Notes under the pieces: model-generated
Seen by the model: only the letters and a program-made list of their open reading frames with translations
Databases searched by the model: none
Told to the model about the DNA's origin: nothing
Source of the DNA: a virus
Reading direction: 5' to 3' (one strand)
IMG/VR virus record: IMGVR_UViG_3300009151_000041
Location: 39,144 to 103,143 of that record
Length of the DNA: 64,000 nt
Shown: piece after piece, positions 30,263-36,800 of the stretch
Layout: each line of letters opens with the position of its first letter
Numbering within the stretch: position 1 is the first letter of the stretch
Program-made: the position numbers and the translations under genes

Positions 30263-30826
30263 TCAAAATTTGTCTACCACTACCCATTTTGAATCATGCA
30301 CTTTACAGATCACACCTTCAAAAGTTCTGATGTCATTGCGCACGTAGGCACTGTCCAAAAAGTACCTACACGGAGCACCATTGTGCCAAAACTGTTGTGG
30401 ACGATCTGGATGCGGACGAAATTGAGCCAGCTCGCCCACAGTACCTGGATTGGTTGAACGTAAGGTTTCCAGATCAGGATTGTCCCTGCACACCAGCATT
30501 TTTTCGCTCATGACTTGACTGCGTCCCACACGCTCTCGCACTGCATCCTCGGCTCGCTTTACAGCCGCACCGCAGGCTTCTTCTCTAGGGCGATCACCAG
30601 ACCATTCATATTCACCAAAGGCAGTGTGCCAATCTGCACCAATCCTGGCTCTAAAAGAGACCACGCATTTGCGACCGCCTGAGAATCCGGGTACTACTTC
30701 TGCACGAAGCTCACTGCGTTCTGCAATCACCACAGCACCACGACTCACAGTTTTTTCTTGGAGCACACATTGTTGGGCCACTGCCATAACAGGTACCAGG
30801 CATAGGGCAATTAGGGACGTTTTCAT
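30263..30826 (-). CDS. Secreted protein of unknown function
   Basis: 187 residues; signal peptide 1-17 (ending AVA-Q). Six cysteines in the mature part fit a disulfide-bonded periplasmic domain. RTFEGVICKVHDSKWVVVDK closes the protein. Its start overlaps the stop of the lipoprotein upstream. Family not recognised. Confidence 0.65.
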   Translation of the reverse strand: MKTSLIALCLVPVMAVAQQCVLQEKTVSRGAVVIAERSELRAEVVPGFSGGRKCVVSFRARIGADWHTAFGEYEWSGDRPREEACGAAVKRAEDAVRERVGRSQVMSEKMLVCRDNPDLETLRSTNPGTVGELAQFRPHPDRPQQFWHNGAPCRYFLDSAYVRNDIRTFEGVICKVHDSKWVVVDKF

Positions 30827-31125
30827 TAGCAGTAATCTCTCAATTCACGAATGTGCCAGTTTATCAACCAATTAACTCTTTTGTCCTGCCCAGTCCATCC
30901 ACTAAGGCTGAACAACTGATCATCAGCAGTTCGCCGCATGCTGTTCAACATGGCAATTTGTTGCGGGGCTATTTTGCAATCAGTCTGGAAGTATTTTAAA
31001 TCTTCAATGCTCATGGCAGTGAGACTGGGTGTTCCTGTAGCACAACCACTACATAGGCTGACACACATAACGCATGTTCCAAATTTTAGCACGAATTTGT
31101 CTGCGATGTCTTTGAAAGTTTTCAT
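30826..31125 (-). CDS. Small lipoprotein, second of an overlapping pair
   Basis: 99 residues from ATG 31125; VSLCSGC places the lipidated Cys at 28. A GTG at 31092 would give a shorter, cleaner signal peptide. The mature part FQTDCKIAPQQIAMLNSMRR and the ending INWHIRELRDYC parallel the neighbour at 31049 (a DC pair, helix, then a terminal Cys). The two genes overlap by 77 nt in different frames. Possibly spanin-like or a paired exclusion factor; this is inference. Confidence 0.6.
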   Translation of the reverse strand: MKTFKDIADKFVLKFGTCVMCVSLCSGCATGTPSLTAMSIEDLKYFQTDCKIAPQQIAMLNSMRRTADDQLFSLSGWTGQDKRVNWLINWHIRELRDYC

Positions 31126-31303
31126 CTGATTCCAAGGGTTGTTGAGCAATAGCGGCCTGTTGTGAAAGCCAGTTTATGATGGCTTCTCTGTTGCCGCAGT
31201 CGTTGGGCATCATGGCCACTTCAATGGGCGGTGATGTTTTGGGTGTCATACAACCTGTGAGGGTTGCTAGAGCCACAACAGATGCCAGGTGTTTAATGTT
31301 CAT
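31049..31303 (-). CDS. Small lipoprotein, first of an overlapping pair
   Basis: 84 residues from ATG 31303, signal peptide with lipobox LTGC (C18). Mature: MMPNDCGNREAIINWLSQQA and a charged helix, ending MRYVCQPM. The DC-helix layout matches the next gene and suggests duplication. Starts inside the end of the 50-aa gene (11 nt overlap). Confidence 0.62.
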   Translation of the reverse strand: MNIKHLASVVALATLTGCMTPKTSPPIEVAMMPNDCGNREAIINWLSQQAAIAQQPLESDENFQRHRRQIRAKIWNMRYVCQPM

Positions 31304-31445
31304 CACGTTTGGGATGTTTGGCTTTACGATTGTACGCCACACGTGACTTCTCTGTCTTGGGTTTAAACGGAGTGTCTCGTGAGTACAACTCCACCGCACG
31401 TCGGCGTTGTCGAGGTAGTTCAATTGTAAAACTTAGTGTCTTCAT
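31293..31445 (-). CDS. 50-aa very basic protein from a leaderless mRNA
   Basis: ATG 31445, exactly 6 nt after TATAAT, no Shine-Dalgarno. MKTLSFTIELPRQRRRAVEL then TEKSRVAYNRKAKHPKRDEH: 16 Lys/Arg in 50 residues, so nucleic-acid or ribosome binding is likely. First gene of the lipoprotein unit. Confidence 0.6.
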   Translation of the reverse strand: MKTLSFTIELPRQRRRAVELYSRDTPFKPKTEKSRVAYNRKAKHPKRDEH

Positions 31446-31451
31446 GATGTA

Positions 31452-31480
31452 ATTATAACAGATTGAGATTTATTGGTCAA
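31452..31480 (-). promoter_or_regulatory. Early promoter, TTGACC family, leaderless type
   Basis: TTGACC at 31475-31480, 17-nt spacer, TATAAT at 31452-31457, 6 nt to the ATG. Confidence 0.88.
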
Positions 31481-31803
31481 TCAGCTCTTGAGCTCATGTA
31501 TGCGTTGATACCGAAACTGCGCAGGACGTCAGCATAGGCCTGGGCACCGGCTTCTTTGATGTCCATGCTTTGGGTGCCTGAGCCACCGGGGTTCCACAGA
31601 TCCAATCCGCCTTGGTAGCTCTTGCGGAAACCCACTTGTTTAAGTGCGCGGCCCAATTTGGTTGAAGCCTTTTCACTCACATGCACCCAGGCAAAGCCAC
31701 AGTAGCCAGGTTCGCCATGCTGGGCGCGGAAGTCTGCTTCGGCCCGTTGCGCGGCGGCAATAGCAGTGTTGTGGACTGATTGGATATTGTCTAGTGCAAG
31801 CAT
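31477..31803 (-). CDS. Conserved early phage protein (HGEPGYCGFAW)
   Basis: 108 residues; AAAAGGAG before ATG 31803. EADFRAQHGEPGYCGFAWVH followed by a Lys-rich helix and GGLDLWNPGGSGTQSMDIKE is a pattern found in several phage and plasmid hypothetical families. The C-terminal AQAYADVLRSFGINAYMSSR looks like a conserved helix-strand. Function unknown; early expression. Confidence 0.65.
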   Translation of the reverse strand: MLALDNIQSVHNTAIAAAQRAEADFRAQHGEPGYCGFAWVHVSEKASTKLGRALKQVGFRKSYQGGLDLWNPGGSGTQSMDIKEAGAQAYADVLRSFGINAYMSSRAD

Positions 31804-31833
31804 GTTAGGCTCCTTTTGCGTTAATATGTCCAT

Positions 31834-31862
31834 AGTATAGCAGATTGGGAATTTCCGGTCAA
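31834..31862 (-). promoter_or_regulatory. Early promoter cassette, TATACT subtype
   Basis: TTGACC at 31857-31862, TATACT at 31834-31839; leader identical to that at 11409 and 32064 up to AAAAGGAG. Confidence 0.86.
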
Positions 31863-31871
31863 CCATTTGTG

Positions 31872-32033
31872 TTAATCGTAGTAGGTCTGGTCGTATATTA
31901 ACATTGCCACAATACCAAACGGTTGTCCTGTTTCTAAAGCAATATGCCGCAGGTCCTCAAGGGTCAAATCTTCAAACCCTTGGTATTCAAAGGTCTTTAC
32001 CATAGTTTTAGCCATCTTTAGAATATTCTTCAT
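31872..32033 (-). CDS. 53-aa early hypothetical protein
   Basis: ATG 32033 with AAAAGGAG. Helical, acidic C-terminus (LTLEDLRHIALETGQPFGIV, ending YDQTYYD). Monocistronic early gene; no family recognised. Confidence 0.55.
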   Translation of the reverse strand: MKNILKMAKTMVKTFEYQGFEDLTLEDLRHIALETGQPFGIVAMLIYDQTYYD

Positions 32034-32063
32034 ATCAAGCTCCTTTTGCGTTAATATGTCCAT

Positions 32064-32092
32064 AGTATAGCAAATTGGGAATTATTGGTCAA
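32064..32092 (-). promoter_or_regulatory. Early promoter cassette, TATACT subtype
   Basis: TTGACC at 32087-32092, spacer AATAATTCCCAATTTGC, TATACT at 32064-32069. Confidence 0.87.
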
Positions 32093-32095
32093 CCC

Positions 32096-32122
32096 AAAAA
32101 AAAGCCCTACAATCTGTAGGGC
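32096..32122 (-). terminator. Strong intrinsic terminator
   Basis: GCCCTACA/TGTAGGGC stem and an eight-T tail on the minus strand, just before the next -35. Confidence 0.92.
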
Positions 32123-32126
32123 AATT

Positions 32127-32144
32127 GTAGTACTTGAGTATTAC
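32127..32144 (-). repeat. Stop-codon palindrome, copy 4
   Basis: GTAGTACT-TG-AGTATTAC, identical to the copy at 11472, again spanning the TAA of a gene ending Lys-Lys-stop and again followed by a terminator. Confidence 0.62.
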
Positions 32145-32413
32145 TTTTTAGAAGTTGCTGTGTAAGCCTTCATGATGCCTTCACCAAACTTAACATAGTC
32201 AAATTTGGTAGCTTCTTGCATGGCCTTTACAGTTTCAGTGGCCACTGTGGTTGCGGCGTCTGTGGTTGCTTTGATGGCTTTTTTGGTGTAGTCGGCTTGG
32301 TTGTCAACGAATTTGATCATTGCGTCTTTCATGGCCTCATTGGTCACAAAAGTGTTAACCCAAGTTTTTTTACCGATTTGTACGGTGTCGATGAATGCGT
32401 CTGCTGTAAACAT
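32141..32413 (-). CDS. Phasin-like protein
   Basis: 90 residues, AAGGAG before ATG 32413. Amphipathic helices with AMIKFVDNQADYTKKAIKAT and AATTVATETVKAMQEA resemble the phasin (granule-associated) family, which in Betaproteobacteria coats polyhydroxyalkanoate granules. In phages such proteins may be used as soluble helical scaffolds. The match is compositional and positional within the helix, so moderate confidence. Confidence 0.6.
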   Translation of the reverse strand: MFTADAFIDTVQIGKKTWVNTFVTNEAMKDAMIKFVDNQADYTKKAIKATTDAATTVATETVKAMQEATKFDYVKFGEGIMKAYTATSKK

Positions 32414-32475
32414 AGTGTTCTCCTTAATTAAGCAAGTTTGCTATAGGACCCGGCCTATCCAGCGTCCTATGTAGT

Positions 32476-32505
32476 ATTATATATGATTTTTATGCTGCTC
32501 TGCAA
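32476..32505 (-). promoter_or_regulatory. Promoter of the phasin-like gene
   Basis: TTGCAG at 32500-32505, 18-nt spacer, TATAAT at 32476-32481; leader of about 60 nt. Confidence 0.65.
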
Positions 32506-32555
32506 TATCTTTTTGTAGTGAGCTGCCACTAAAAACGCAAATCCAAAAAAGGCAT

Positions 32556-32563
32556 ACTAAATA
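32556..32563 (+). promoter_or_regulatory. TAAATA late-type element
   Basis: ACTAAATA 19 nt before ATG 32583, with AGGAG between. Confidence 0.58.
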
Positions 32564-32582
32564 CACAATAGGAGAATTTATC

Positions 32583-32831
32583 ATGGAAATTGTACTTGCC
32601 GTTATTGTTATTGTGTTGATTGGCTATTGGGCCTACACCGTTTTTAACAAAGAAAAACCCGATGGATCATATGTTTTGGACACGTTTACCAAACCAGCAG
32701 AAGTTGTGCCACCTGCACCTGTTGCCGAACCAGTAAAGGTCGAAGCAGTGGCGCCAGCCACAAAGGCTCCTGCTGTAAAGAAACCACGAGCACCTGCTAA
32801 ACCTAGAGCAAAAAAGACTCCAGCAAAATAA
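32583..32831 (+). CDS. Membrane-anchored Pro/Ala/Lys-rich protein
   Basis: 82 residues; AGGAG upstream. One N-terminal TM helix (3-20) then a polar linker and a Pro/Ala/Lys tail (KAPAVKKPRAPAKPRAKKTP). The tail probably lies in the cytoplasm and could bind nucleic acid. TonB-like or histone-like low complexity. Late-type element upstream; terminator downstream. Confidence 0.62.
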   Translation: MEIVLAVIVIVLIGYWAYTVFNKEKPDGSYVLDTFTKPAEVVPPAPVAEPVKVEAVAPATKAPAVKKPRAPAKPRAKKTPAK

Positions 32832-32835
32832 ATTC

Positions 32836-32856
32836 AGCCCCGTAAGGGGCTTTTTT
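32836..32856 (+). terminator. Intrinsic terminator
   Basis: AGCCCC-GTAA-GGGGCT followed by TTTTT. Confidence 0.9.
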
Positions 32857-32864
32857 AATGAGCC

Positions 32865-32872
32865 AATAAATA
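32865..32872 (+). promoter_or_regulatory. TAAATA late-type element
   Basis: AATAAATA right after a terminator and 17 nt before ATG 32890 (AAGGAG between). Confidence 0.62.
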
Positions 32873-32889
32873 CTTGTCAAGGAGTCATT

Positions 32890-33237
32890 ATGTCGGAAAA
32901 AACAGCACAAGACGCTCACGAAAAGGGCGCATTCATAGAAAAATTACTATTTGCTTTGTTACCGCTCTTGGTAGGATCAGTAGGTTATCTAATATCAGCA
33001 TTGAGCATGCTGCAACACGATGTGACCATTCTCAATCAAAAGGTCAGTTTGGTTGTTACTACAGACAACAAACAGGCTAGTAACACTGGAGCAGAACTTG
33101 CTAGAGAAAAACTGCGTCAAGATATGGAAAAAGAAATCCAAAAAAACCGGGATGCAATCATGGAGAACCGCCAGCACATTGCTATCTTAGAAGATAGGGC
33201 GGGCATTAAGAAAATTGGCGCAATGAAAGGAGAATAA
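32890..33237 (+). CDS. Membrane protein with coiled coil
   Basis: 115 residues: TM helix at about 20-42 (LLFALLPLLVGSVGYLISAL), then a long charged coiled coil. Resembles phage i-spanin or DUF7201-type small membrane proteins in layout. Next gene begins 1 nt after its stop. Late-type element upstream. Confidence 0.62.
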   Translation: MSEKTAQDAHEKGAFIEKLLFALLPLLVGSVGYLISALSMLQHDVTILNQKVSLVVTTDNKQASNTGAELAREKLRQDMEKEIQKNRDAIMENRQHIAILEDRAGIKKIGAMKGE

Positions 33238-33238
33238 C

Positions 33239-33781
33239 ATGGCAGAAGAAAAACCAATTTCGCGCAGTGAACGTGAAGCACACATAAAAGACAAAGCAGG
33301 ATGGGTAATCACTGTGCTGGCTGCACTGTTGGCCATTAACACACTCATGGGCGGTGGCAATGCCAGCAAGGTATTGAACAATACCATTGACGCCAACAAC
33401 ACTTGGGCGTTTTATCAAGCCAAGTCAATCAAACAAACACTGGCCGAAATGGCATATGATGATGCGGCTCGTGCAAAAGATCAGCCCAAGATGCAGTCAT
33501 TACAATCCAAAATTGATCGTTACGAAAGTGATCCCAAAACAGGCGAAGGCAAGCAAGAACTCATGGCCAAGGCCCGTGAATTAGAACACGAGCGCGGCAT
33601 TGCCAAACAGCGTGGTCCCTGGTATACCTATGCAGGGTCGCTGTTTCAAATTGCCATTGTGTTGTTGACTGCCAGTATATTGGCCGTAAACATGAGCTTG
33701 TTCTGGGCTAGCCTGTGGGTCGGCGGTGTAGGTATTGCACTCATGAGTCAGGCTGTTTGGCTTGTAATTCCGGCAATTTAA
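33239..33781 (+). CDS. DUF4337-type membrane protein
   Basis: 180 residues. GWVITVLAALLAINTLMGGG then NASKVLNNTIDANNTWAFYQ are the hallmark of the DUF4337 family. Helices at 22-40, 128-147 and 150-176; a charged middle. Bacterial members are unstudied membrane proteins. Unusual in phages. Paired with the preceding coiled-coil membrane protein. Confidence 0.75.
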   Translation: MAEEKPISRSEREAHIKDKAGWVITVLAALLAINTLMGGGNASKVLNNTIDANNTWAFYQAKSIKQTLAEMAYDDAARAKDQPKMQSLQSKIDRYESDPKTGEGKQELMAKARELEHERGIAKQRGPWYTYAGSLFQIAIVLLTASILAVNMSLFWASLWVGGVGIALMSQAVWLVIPAI

Positions 33782-33803
33782 TAAACACACCTTAGAACTT
33801 AAC

Positions 33804-33834
33804 AAAAAGCCCCGTAAATATACTACGGGGCTTT
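33804..33834 (+). terminator. Intrinsic terminator containing a TAAATA element
   Basis: GCCCCGTA-7 nt-TACGGGGC then TTT. The loop side of the stem contains CGTAAATA (33813-33820), so a late-type box may be embedded for the gene at 33866. Confidence 0.8.
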
Positions 33835-33865
33835 CTCGCGAAAGTGATCCGAGAATAATAAGAAT

Positions 33866-34648
33866 ATGGATCCATTGACACTCTTTGCACTGGCCAACGG
33901 AGCTGTCTCCGCGGTCAAGGCTGGCTGTAAACTCTACAAAGACATCAAGGGTGCAGCCGGAGAAGTTAAAGATGTGCTCAAGGATCTCGACAGTCAATTT
34001 CAAAAACTCTATCCACCCGAAAAGCCGCCAACTACCGCACAGAAGAATGCCTACATAGAAGAAAAAAATCGTGTAATTGAACTGAACAAAAAAGCCAACT
34101 CAGGCGAGCACACTGGCATTTACCAAGAAATTGGCGAACATCTGGGCACATATTACGACAACTATCACAAATGCATTGCAGTTTTTCAAGAAGAAGAGCG
34201 CCGTGCCAAGACAGAAGTTTACACAGGCGACGACAGTTTGGGTAAACGTGCTCTACAGAGAGTTCTCATGCGCAAACAACTGCAACAAATGGAAGTTGAA
34301 TTGCGAGAACTAATGATATATCAAAGCCCAGCGGAACTTGGTTCATTGTATACTGATGTCGAAGAGATGATGAAACAGTTGGGCAAAGAACAAAATATTC
34401 TTATCTCACAACAAATGAAAATAAAGGCAGCTTATGCTGCACGCCGTGCGGCTTGGATGAAAAAAGTAAGAGATGAAGCAATTGTAGGTGTGTTTATTGT
34501 GGTAACAATACTAACAGTAGGCGGGTTGTTCATATATGTGGCATACGATCGTCAACAAAAGTATCCGCAATACGGCAATGAGTTATTTCCCAAGACTGCT
34601 CAACAACGTCGTCAAGAAGCCGAACCAATAACATATATAGGTCGATAA
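33866..34648 (+). CDS. Membrane-anchored helical phage protein
   Basis: 260 residues. N-terminal PLTLFALANGAVSAVKAGCK followed by long helices with KxL heptads, one TM helix at about 207-228 and a polar tail. The layout matches T4-like phage proteins of unknown role; likely inner-membrane protein with cytoplasmic coiled coil. Weak ribosome site. Convergent and adjacent to the amidotransferase-like gene. Confidence 0.6.
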   Translation: MDPLTLFALANGAVSAVKAGCKLYKDIKGAAGEVKDVLKDLDSQFQKLYPPEKPPTTAQKNAYIEEKNRVIELNKKANSGEHTGIYQEIGEHLGTYYDNYHKCIAVFQEEERRAKTEVYTGDDSLGKRALQRVLMRKQLQQMEVELRELMIYQSPAELGSLYTDVEEMMKQLGKEQNILISQQMKIKAAYAARRAAWMKKVRDEAIVGVFIVVTILTVGGLFIYVAYDRQQKYPQYGNELFPKTAQQRRQEAEPITYIGR

Positions 34649-35281
34649 CTACCGGCTGAACAAGTCATGCACAAAATCTTGCAGGAGTTGATTGTGACGA
34701 CCTTGATGCCAATGTGGCTTTAGATAGTTTTTGTCATACCAGAACTGTTGGCTTTCTGGATGACATCCAATTAGCCCAATTCTATCTTGTATGATGGCCA
34801 TGGCATCACCATTGGCATATCTAGCCACAGTGTCAAACCCTGTACCTACCAAAGCACATCCATCGTAAAAGTACATGCGATCAGCTTGACCATTCCAAGT
34901 GACAGCACAGGCTTTGGCATGTGGCCGTCGTGTGTCAGTGTGAGGTTGTCGAATGTATTGTACTGCTCGCACATTATTCAAAATGTTAAAGTAATTGCGA
35001 TCGGCCCAATATGCACCCATACAGATGCCAAGATATCTACCACCACGATTGATAAACGTGCGTATGCGTGGTGCATTTTCTTTCAGCATCCAGTCGTATG
35101 TGTCTGCATCGCCCATGCCGCCAGGAAATGCCACACAATCAACATCATCAAAGAAATTGTCTTCCAATTGATGTCGTGTAAAAATTTTAAATCTATAGTA
35201 AGGAGTTAGTGATTGTATTATGCCATTGCCACTTTGTACTGAACATCTGGGCTGATGTAAGAACAGCGCAATTGTTTTCAT
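34649..35281 (-). CDS. Class I glutamine-amidotransferase-like (BPL_N) protein
   Basis: 210 residues. YLGICMGAYWA provides the nucleophilic C87 in an elbow, and GCHPES gives H174 and E176, an intact triad. FPGGMGDADTYDWM fits the BPL_N/ThuA-like group rather than a synthase-linked GATase; such proteins may act on peptides or cofactors without a partner. Cytoplasmic. Stop directly abuts the convergent gene. Confidence 0.75.
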   Translation of the reverse strand: MKTIALFLHQPRCSVQSGNGIIQSLTPYYRFKIFTRHQLEDNFFDDVDCVAFPGGMGDADTYDWMLKENAPRIRTFINRGGRYLGICMGAYWADRNYFNILNNVRAVQYIRQPHTDTRRPHAKACAVTWNGQADRMYFYDGCALVGTGFDTVARYANGDAMAIIQDRIGLIGCHPESQQFWYDKNYLKPHWHQGRHNQLLQDFVHDLFSR

Positions 35282-35422
35282 TTAGTCTGACTGGTTAATT
35301 GGAGGAGGCGCATGTTCTTTGGCTTTTTGTTTGGCTTTTTCTGTAGCTGGGCTTGTTCTATGCGGAGCAGCGGGGCGGGGTGTTGAGGGATATCGGGGAG
35401 GTTTGTGTTTGAACCAACTCAT
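35282..35422 (-). CDS. 46-aa Pro/Lys-rich mini-protein
   Basis: ATG 35422, AAAGGACA upstream. MSWFKHKPPRYPSTPRPAAP and HRTSPATEKAKQKAKEHAPP resemble mini-proteins of many phages. Expected disordered. Late-type element at 35442. Confidence 0.6.
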   Translation of the reverse strand: MSWFKHKPPRYPSTPRPAAPHRTSPATEKAKQKAKEHAPPPINQSD

Positions 35423-35441
35423 AGGCTGTGTCCTTTTGAAG

Positions 35442-35449
35442 TATTTACC
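35442..35449 (-). promoter_or_regulatory. TAAATA late-type element
   Basis: GGTAAATA on the minus strand, 19 nt before ATG 35422. Confidence 0.58.
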
Positions 35450-35454
35450 AGTGT

Positions 35455-35685
35455 TTATTTTTTGTTGTAGTTCCAGACCAGTCTGCGTTGTTCTTTGCGC
35501 ACCCAATGGATACAATCTTCTTTAAGTGACAAGTTTTTAATTTTATCACAATGGTTAATACTTATGGTGGCTTGAGCCATGCACATGGCATTTTGCTCGG
35601 GATCTTTAATCTTGGTGCAATCATTTAGGTTCACAGCCCATGACTGCATGGGCGCAAACACAAGTATAAACAGGGTGGGCCACAT
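35455..35685 (-). CDS. Small secreted Cys-containing protein
   Basis: 76 residues with a signal peptide (1-17, ending SWA). The mature part has four Cys (DCTKIKDPEQNAMCMAQA, NHCDKI, EDCIHW) probably forming two disulfides in the periplasm. AAGG precedes the ATG; a TAAATA box ends 4 nt before it. Function unknown. Confidence 0.65.
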   Translation of the reverse strand: MWPTLFILVFAPMQSWAVNLNDCTKIKDPEQNAMCMAQATISINHCDKIKNLSLKEDCIHWVRKEQRRLVWNYNKK

Positions 35686-35689
35686 GCCT

Positions 35690-35697
35690 TATTTACG
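35690..35697 (-). promoter_or_regulatory. TAAATA late-type element
   Basis: CGTAAATA ends 4 nt before ATG 35685, the same spacing as at 19224 and 37550. Confidence 0.5.
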
Positions 35698-35703
35698 GCC
35701 AAA

Positions 35704-35729
35704 ATAATAGGACTATGTAGTCCTATTAT
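35704..35729 (-). terminator. AT-rich terminator hairpin
   Basis: ATAATAGGACT-ATGT-AGTCCTATTAT, perfect 11-bp arms, followed on the minus strand by TTTT; probably terminates the glycosyltransferase transcript. The 75 nt between it and 35805 hold nothing recognisable. Confidence 0.75.
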
Positions 35730-35804
35730 GCTGGTTACGAGTTCCAGCGCCACTCAATCGTTGTGGTCGGTTATATTACTTATATTTGAGAAATTACAAT
35801 TTTA

Positions 35805-36800
35805 TTACACCAGATTGTCTCGAAATATCTCCCAGGCCAGTTGCCAACTCCATCGCTGACTGCCTTGCCACACAGTTTCTCTATCCAGTCCCATGCATTT
35901 GTATGTGGCAGTGGCTAGATTTTGATCCATAACACCTGTAACTCCCGGATCAATCACATCTAGTGGTCCTGGTGCAGGATACGCTGCCACTGGCGTTCCG
36001 CAGGCCATGGCTTCAATCATGACCAGACCAAATGTTTCCCATCTAGATGGAAACACAAACACATCTGCTTGTGCATAGTATTCGGCCAGTGCTGCACCAG
36101 TTTTAAATCCCACAAACTCCACGTCAGGATATTTCTGTTGCAGTTCTTTTCTGTAGGGACCATCACCTACCATGATTTTTCTAGCACCAGGATATTGCAT
36201 GGCACAAAAGTCATCAAGGTTCTTTTCTTTTGAAACTCTGCTCACGCATACCAGTATGGGACGATCATTTTCTGCAGGATCACGCCAGTCAGGCTTGAAC
36301 ACTTGTCGGTCAACACCGCGTGTCCAACTGATCACAGTGCCGTCAAAGCCTTGATCTCTTAACTCGTTGACCATGGTGTCTGTTGTGGTCAGCACTTTGC
36401 CCGAATGTTTGTGGAACCAACGCACGTAGGCCCAGGTAATAAACTCTGGCACACCCACAAGTTTTTTTATGCCTTCAGGAAAGCGAGTATGATAAGCGGT
36501 ATTATACCGTATACCGTCACGCTCAAGCAGGTGTCTAGCAGACACACCGAGAGGACCCTCTGTGGCGATATGGTAATGAGTCGCACCCACCTCCGCAATC
36601 TTCTGGCGTAGCGCCCGGGGATAGGCAATCTTGACTTCGTTGTAGCCAGGACAATCACGGTGGGGGAACTGCCCGGGATCAATATAAACAAGCTGATACC
36701 CATCCAAAAGCGCATGTGCCTCCAAATTCTTGTAGGTCGTAACCACACCATTAATTTGATCCGGCAAGTTGTCTGTTACTATCAGTATCTTCTTTGTCAT
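35805..36800 (-). CDS. GT-B glycosyltransferase, Agt/SqdX-like, linked to the PlcP-like gene
   Basis: 331 residues, GT4 family. E255-x7-E263 (WETFGLVMIEAMACGTP) binds the nucleotide sugar. N-terminal NGVVTTYKNL and AYHTRFPE are typical of glycosyltransferases that transfer sugar to diacylglycerol (SqdX, Agt). It is soluble/peripheral with basic and Trp-rich surface patches, as expected for membrane-interacting GTs. It overlaps the PlcP-like gene by 50 nt. Together they match the bacterial pair that turns phospholipids into glycolipids under phosphate limitation: PlcP releases diacylglycerol and Agt glycosylates it. The lipid acceptor is inferred from context. Confidence 0.8.
   Translation of the reverse strand: MTKKILIVTDNLPDQINGVVTTYKNLEAHALLDGYQLVYIDPGQFPHRDCPGYNEVKIAYPRALRQKIAEVGATHYHIATEGPLGVSARHLLERDGIRYNTAYHTRFPEGIKKLVGVPEFITWAYVRWFHKHSGKVLTTTDTMVNELRDQGFDGTVISWTRGVDRQVFKPDWRDPAENDRPILVCVSRVSKEKNLDDFCAMQYPGARKIMVGDGPYRKELQQKYPDVEFVGFKTGAALAEYYAQADVFVFPSRWETFGLVMIEAMACGTPVAAYPAPGPLDVIDPGVTGVMDQNLATATYKCMGLDRETVWQGSQRWSWQLAWEIFRDNLV

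Noticed and set aside
30826-31303. Rz/Rz1 spanin pair
   Set aside because: Both overlapping products look like lipoproteins; an Rz-type inner-membrane coiled-coil partner is missing, so the name is not used.
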